NCBI GenBank assembly: GCA_004794785.1
Contig: SJOL01006496.1
Location: 589,564-653,563, forward strand
Direction: 5' to 3'
DNA length: 64,000 nucleotides
Source of the DNA: Opisthorchis felineus
Lineage: Eukaryota > Platyhelminthes > Trematoda > Opisthorchiida > Opisthorchiidae
A program made the position numbers and the translations under genes. A model generated the notes under the pieces. It was not told the DNA's origin. It saw only the letters and a program-made list of their open reading frames with translations, and searched no databases. This document shows positions 58,617 through 64,000 of this stretch, in pieces. The stretch's first letter is position 1. Every line of letters begins with the position of its first letter.

Positions 58617-61145
58617 ATTCATCATCGTCAGAGAAAGCAGCATCAGCGTAGACATCAACGCTTCATTGCCGTACAAACACCAAGTTTATCCAATTATATT
58701 TGAAGGCTTAATCCAAGAAAAAAGAGTGTATCTACCGCATGCATTCTGAGATGTCTACATCACCAAGTCCGCAATCAGATAATCTGGAAAGAAACTTACG
58801 GCACGAAGGTCACTTACATCGATCAACCACCATTTCTTGCGATTTCGCCTGCCAATGGCAGGAGGGATTACGGGGACAACATCCTTGAAGGTGGACCTCA
58901 ACAGCAACACCCAAGCATTTCGTAATCTCTTTCACACCATTCCTCCAAGTCCTATGTTGTCCCCTCGCATTTTGCGCCATTCTAAAGGATGCATGGAAGA
59001 CAACATTCGTCTCGGTAGATGGTGTTTCGTTGTGCGTAGAACATGACCGAGCAACCGCAGTTAACGGTGCTGGATGTTTTCCCCAACGGAATACCTGCTA
59101 CACAATCAAATACCCGTTTTCTAATTACTTCGTTATATGACTTTTGACACCATCCGACACAGGCAAAGCTCCTGAGAAATCGGTGGTCAAACACAAGAAG
59201 GCGCTTCACACTGTCTGTCAGCAGAGGGCATGTCTCGCTTTCAGACAAAAATACGGCGTACCTTCATGCATGCGATCCTTGAGACCAATTCATGTCTTTT
59301 TGACCCTACACTGACGCACACTAGCACACATGATTATAGCGTTTGATATTAGTTCACTTACTCCATCAGACACACTTCCACCACGGCCGAGGTGTCTAAA
59401 ACTCACCACAGCCTCCAAAGCTTCCGCTTGGATTGCAAGGGACATACTCAGAGACTGCATGGCTTTGAATATTGAAGTTGCAAGACGCACGCCGAATGAT
59501 GGCTGACAGATTTTGCTTAACTTTCATTTTTAAAGGGGAGGAGGATGACTTCTCCGTACTCCATTTCGGCAAGATCCTCGCCCGTAAAGACTTAAACACC
59601 GAACTCTAAAGACCCCCAGCCTTTGCCTCATTAGTTATTCGACGACAAAGTTGAACAAAAATGCGAACAGCGTAACCCCTGCTGGACACCAGCTTTTGTA
59701 GGAAAGCATGTACGGGGTGCATCATACTTTCACACGCACCCGTAAGAAAGGGATGATGCTCACGAAATTCTGGGACATTCCCTGTTGAACCAGCCAGGTT
59801 TGAGGCAGAATCGAACGCACCCTTGAAATCAAGGACCACCAAGATTTTGGGTTGTCTGTATACATTGCGCTCTAACACATGACAGAGTCTGAAGATGACT
59901 GATACAGCCTCTACTCGGTAGAAATCCCGCTTGGTATTAACGGGTCAAGGCTTCACCTGCCACCATATGACGACGAAGGATCAGTGACGATAGGAGCCTT
60001 CTTACAACGGGAGTCAAACTGATACCCTTGTGGTTGCCGCGTTCATTGCGAGCGCTCTTTTTGAAAATGGATACTATTATTGTCATTCCAGTTGCATGGG
60101 ACGTAATTAGGCTGGACGGCCACTGGTTGAGTAATTCACCGCCATTCTTGGACAAAGTAGCTAGAAGGTTGCCGGTACCAGGAGCACGATGATACCTGAT
60201 TAGGAGTTATATTCAGACATTTCTGAGACTGAAAGGGGCTTCATATTCACATTCCCATTTCTGTTAAGGTGGCCAACTGAACTGTTGTCCGAAGTATTTC
60301 GTCCAACGGTCCAAACGTTCTTATTTGCTGGTACCAAATAGCTACTGTGAGCCATGATAGATTCGCCAATAAGGGGCTTCCAAATGAAACAACCTCCGGA
60401 CATTTTCAGCATTTTTTTGCTTTTTCCATTTCTTCAGTCTTTCGGATACACCAAGTTTCCCGGTCTGTATGGGCACTCAGTTTTAACTGGCGTCGGATGA
60501 GCTGAATTGCATTTGCGACCAGGAGGAATCCGCAACCAAGCCTCCAGCAATGCCAGATCTGTCCTTCTACCAGATATCCAACGCTTGGATGAGATTGGTC
60601 GGGTTGTACCTCAGGTAGAGTCTTCGGCGTTGAGTGGCTATTTGGAGATCTGATTCCAATGGTCGTCAACATGGATTATCGGAGTTTACGTAGTCATTGA
60701 AGAAGGATCCGTGGGCACTGATCCAATCCCTCCACCCGTAACTGATGAAAATGTGGTCAACTTGGATTCAGGGCTGATTCGTCGGAGGGTACCACGTAGT
60801 CAAGCGACTTCCGCTGTTCCAGAAGTTGGTGATGCAAAGGAACACTGTGATCAGCACACATCTGTAGTAGGCGCTCAACGTTGTCAGTGGATCACGTTCC
60901 CAACTCGAGACGACTACCCAACTGGACCTCAGCAGCATTCATGTCACCAGAAAGCACAACGATGTCGGCGCTTTTGGTCTACTGCAACAGAACATGTTGG
61001 ACGTCATTGAAACTGCCTTTGGAAGGTTCAGAGATACAGTCCGTCGTTGCATTAGTCGATACACCAACAAGGATCGATAAACCCGTCTTTCGCGAGATTT
61101 TTTCACAGATATTATCAAACGGACCGCGCAGAGGCGACTAACAGT
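58617..61145 (-). mobile_element. Nearly full-length RTE-like LINE, minus strand, inactive
   Basis: Read on the minus strand from 61145 down, the order is the endonuclease (VVLSGDMNAAEVQLGS, TDNVERLLQMCADH, QVDHIFISYGWRDWISAHG), a connector (LKLSAHTDRETWCIRKTEEM), the RT (ILVVLDFKGAFDSAS near 59830), LAEMEYGEVILL near 59545, FRHLGRGGSVSDGVSELIS, VKRLLVFDHRFLRSF, and a 3' UTR with TTGTACGGCAATGAAGCGTT and a GACGATGATGAA tail at 58617. The catalytic YADD box has become YGEV, and the endonuclease SDH motif reads SDN. It is the same family as the copies in VPS4 intron 3. Open frames on the + strand at 60711-61141 are its shadows. Confidence 0.85.
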
Positions 61146-63119
61146 GGGTGCTCAGTCAAGTACGGATGTCTCTGCTCAGTAGCTCTACACAATACCCAAC
61201 TCGTCATATGCAGTTGCAGAGGCCTCTTCATCACCGTAGCTGCACTGCAGGAAGCGGGAATAGAGGAAGGGGAAGTCAGTTTACTTACCGTGCATGCGTA
61301 CTGAATTCCTGTCTCTGATAGATAGCGAACTTTAATGCGGATGGAATCTGGCGTACGAGCAAGAGTTACTTTTTGTCATGTTTGCTCCCGTGTACGAATG
61401 ATAAAGGCTGTTATGAACACCGGCTTTTGGGGTTAGAAAACGGACTTCGGGGTAGTTAGGTGTGTTGCTCAAGACGAACGCGTAGTAGCTGCAGCTGAAA
61501 GTGATGCAGGGAGAACAAAGCGGTCCAGCCTAGTGTTGCAACCTGCCGGGAGACTATTCAAATTGGGGTGGGGTAGGGTAGAAGAAGAAATACGTGAAGG
61601 TTTTAGGACGTGGGCGTAGCAGTAGCATGTTTTCGCTTAACCGGCTTGTTGTATGCTGTAAGTATGGCAATCCAGCTGATACACTTCAGCTGATGTGGCA
61701 TGACAGCATTTTTAATTGTAGGAATCAAGGTTGTACATGGGCCGAGATACTGCCAGGGCACCCAAACCCAGACATGAGGACGATCAGGGTCCTCGACCAA
61801 AGTCTTCGGCTCAGAAGCCTAACCGAAACGCAGTGGTGTTTGGCGGGAAATACCAGTGTAGTACTTCTTTTGAAGAATAGGTTACCACACGTTCCAACAC
61901 CCAACCTGGACAATCAGGAGTCTGTTCGTCAGACCACTCAGTGACCAACCTGGTTTGAAAAACTCTGCGGGTGTCAAAGGGTAACCCCTAGTATAGGTTA
62001 TTGGCTCATAGTGGTACACGAAACACCAAACCACGATGAGATTCACTTTCTCTGTAGAGGGGTTTAGTTTGTTTGCAGCTCGAATTTGTTATCTCCAATC
62101 TATGCCCATAAACACTGTACTAAACACACACGTCAAACCCAGCCACCAAAAGAAACTAGCTGTTCAATTCTGTCCTATGTTCCCATAGTAACTTTGGGTA
62201 GCCTGAAGGAAGGTAAGTGAAAGCTTAGCTTGAGCATACCAGTATAACAATACAGATGCATCCTGACGCCTCGGTGTAATGCCTAATACTGGGAAGCCGA
62301 GGCATTCAGTTTGGGAAATGTTCGATCTTGGAATTGCATGTAAGTCACACACATGTTTCTCGCAAACAACCGAAGCACCTTTCTGATGCTATAAACCTTC
62401 AAATATGTGAATCCAAATAGAATCCTCATAGACGCTCCGGGCGGCCGTTTAGTTGTTTTGTCGAGTGCGGGAGTCCTTTCGAATTTTTCTGTTTGTCATC
62501 ATGTCTGAGTGGTCGTTTCCCAACTAAACTAACAGAATAAAAATGCAATGTTACAAAGGACAAATGAGAGAGGTCATGCTGCCTTAGTCCGATTGATGTG
62601 ATGTAAAATAGTCCACACCAATACACGTCAGTCAAGAGAGTTTGGTCTTTGTGATACACCTAAGAAACAGATGCAACTTGTGCTGAACTCACCAGGTTCA
62701 AACTTTCAGTGCGTTGTATTGAAGTGTTGGTTACGTTTGACGATGTAACTGTGCAAAGCCCGGTTCTAATAGTGGTTTTGGTCATACTGCACACACAATC
62801 GATGCTCTCCGACCGATTCTTCCCGGTATTCGGCACTATTGTTCTTTTCAGCTGACATTTGTAAGCTTATCCCTGGCATGTGGTTTACTGTAGGCGAGTA
62901 TGGAAAAGTTGCTTGAGTCTGAACGCCCATATTGGAATCAGGAGCATTTTGAAAAGCGATTGACTGGCTTATTACTGCAAAGGCTGCCCTGCTGTGGTTG
63001 CCAGAAGTATGGATCCTTCAGCAAAGAGGAAGATATGTGCTCACTGACGCCGACGAGGTCCATAGAGAGCGTAGTTATGCTTCATTGACTCTGTGTTTTC
63101 GTGTCCATAGCATATTCAG
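61146..63119. other. No recognised gene
   Basis: Apart from the possible SINE A remnant near 61.7 kb there are only short open frames. Confidence 0.45.
61725..61810 (-). mobile_element. Possible SINE family A body remnant
   Basis: The minus strand reads GGGTTTGGGTGCCCTGGCAG then TATCTCGG, matching GGCTTGGGCAACCTGGCAG then TATCCCAG of the SINE at 4.8 kb. A TTTGGTCGAGGACC upstream could be a decayed B-box. The tRNA-like head is not convincing. Confidence 0.35.
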
Positions 63120-63490
63120 TCATCTTCAGGTATTCGGCCGCCGATACCTCAGAACTATAGCTGGAATTGGCTGGAACTAACGAATTCGGAGTGAGATGGA
63201 CGGGAGAGGGAGTTTGTGGTGAAGCATACTTTACTCAACGAATGCACCCGAGCTGCGGCTTCAGGTGGCTGGGTCATGTTTTACGGACGCAGAGTTACCG
63301 GCTGCCGAAACGAAGACTGTTGTTCGTGCGTAATTCGGAGTTACCGAAACCTAGAGTTAGACAGACATGGTAGATAGAATGAGTGATGTAGAATGAAAGA
63401 CGAAATGTACAATTGACTAGCTGTTACTGCGGGCCTACATGCTACCTTGTATTCTACAGCGAAAAGCATCCACTTGTTCAGTCCGACGGT
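63120..63490 (+). mobile_element. RTE-like LINE, C-terminal fragment
   Basis: The frames read VFGRRYLRTIAGIGWN, then FRWLGHVLRTQSYRLPKRRL, then LFVRN. These match the VFDHRCLRxIAGIGW and RWLGHVLRMPxHRLPRR blocks. At 63450-63490 the 3' UTR motif returns as CTTGTATTCTACAGCGAAAA. A GCATCAGCATCAGCAG run near 63591 may be a decayed tail. Confidence 0.7.
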
Positions 63491-64000
63491 TTCACTTTTT
63501 AGATTCTGCAGTCTTGCGTTACCAGAAAATGGCTTAATCAGACTCTGGTTTGTAAGGGGTTTCGCTAATCAATAGTTTACCCGCTTTTGCATCAGCATCA
63601 GCAGTACGGAATCTACGTCTTCTAAGCCAGCAATTCTGTTATTCGCCTTGTCCGCCGTTACCATCTCATCTTGACCTTGGTAGGTGGTGTGTGAGCCGAG
63701 GGGTTTTATGATCACTACCCTTCTTAATGTATTGCATTTCTGTAAGCCATGTTGCTTGATGGCATGATGAGCAGCCTCTACTACGACGCTTTCTATTCAC
63801 CCGAATGTCGGCGGGGCTGGAGAACGACGACCGGCCCATTTAATGGACCATTGCAAGATAACAGGCTTCACGTCTGTGCAGTACTCAGAGTCAGTTCGCC
63901 GGACTTGACAAGAGACATGTGTACACCATCGACGACCTTCGTTCGCATCGCGCGATAAAACGTTTTGACTGATGAAGGTCAGGGTGCTATGAGCAGCAGA
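63491..64000. other. Right window end, no recognised gene
   Basis: Short open frames only. A CTGATGAAGG near 63970 is cut off by the window edge, so it cannot be assessed. Confidence 0.4.

Noticed and set aside
60711..61141. Two plus-strand open frames of 86-99 codons
   Set aside because: They are antisense shadows of the LINE endonuclease domain, whose conserved blocks read on the minus strand.

Overview
This is a eukaryotic window, most likely from a flatworm of the trematode (fluke) type. The only gene I can name is a complete VPS4 gene, the ESCRT AAA ATPase, on the + strand from 3837 to 29385. It has eight coding exons that join without a break into a 440-residue protein, close to the 437-444 residues usual for the family. 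The first two introns are only 43 and 35 bases long, and the later ones are large (15,366, 713, 5,602, 526 and 1,941 bases). Very short 5' introns followed by large ones are known from schistosomes and related flukes. The repeats (RTE-like non-LTR elements, tRNA-derived SINEs, a hammerhead ribozyme) fit the same group. The assignment to flukes is inference, and I cannot name the genus.

Layout. Bases 1-3650 hold the tail of a CR1-like LINE at the left edge and otherwise no gene. A CCAAT/E-box pair lies about 60 bases before the VPS4 start. VPS4 exons 1-3 (the MIT domain) sit at 3837-4157. Intron 3 is filled with seven pieces of one RTE-like LINE family, all in the same orientation as VPS4, plus two tRNA-derived SINEs in opposite orientations. 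Exons 4-8 (linker, AAA domain, beta domain, C-terminal helix) lie at 19524-29385. Intron 5 carries a second, unrelated LINE on the minus strand and a long (TA)n run.

From 29386 to the right end I recognise no named gene. This part has four copies of a tRNA-like SINE, two of them head to head at 49.9-50.5 kb. It also has a 33-base perfect palindrome and a convincing extended hammerhead ribozyme on the minus strand near 47.6 kb. Several minus-strand segments look like exons: two resemble halves of laminin-G domains (41.3-43.8 kb), and one phase-0 exon with strong splice signals lies at 53.4-53.5 kb. A nearly full-length but dead RTE-like LINE occupies 58.6-61.2 kb on the minus strand, and a last RTE fragment lies at 63.1-63.5 kb.

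The most interesting items are the hammerhead ribozyme, the head-to-head SINE pair and its family, the VPS4 mini-introns, and the unnamed minus-strand gene or genes suggested by the exon candidates.
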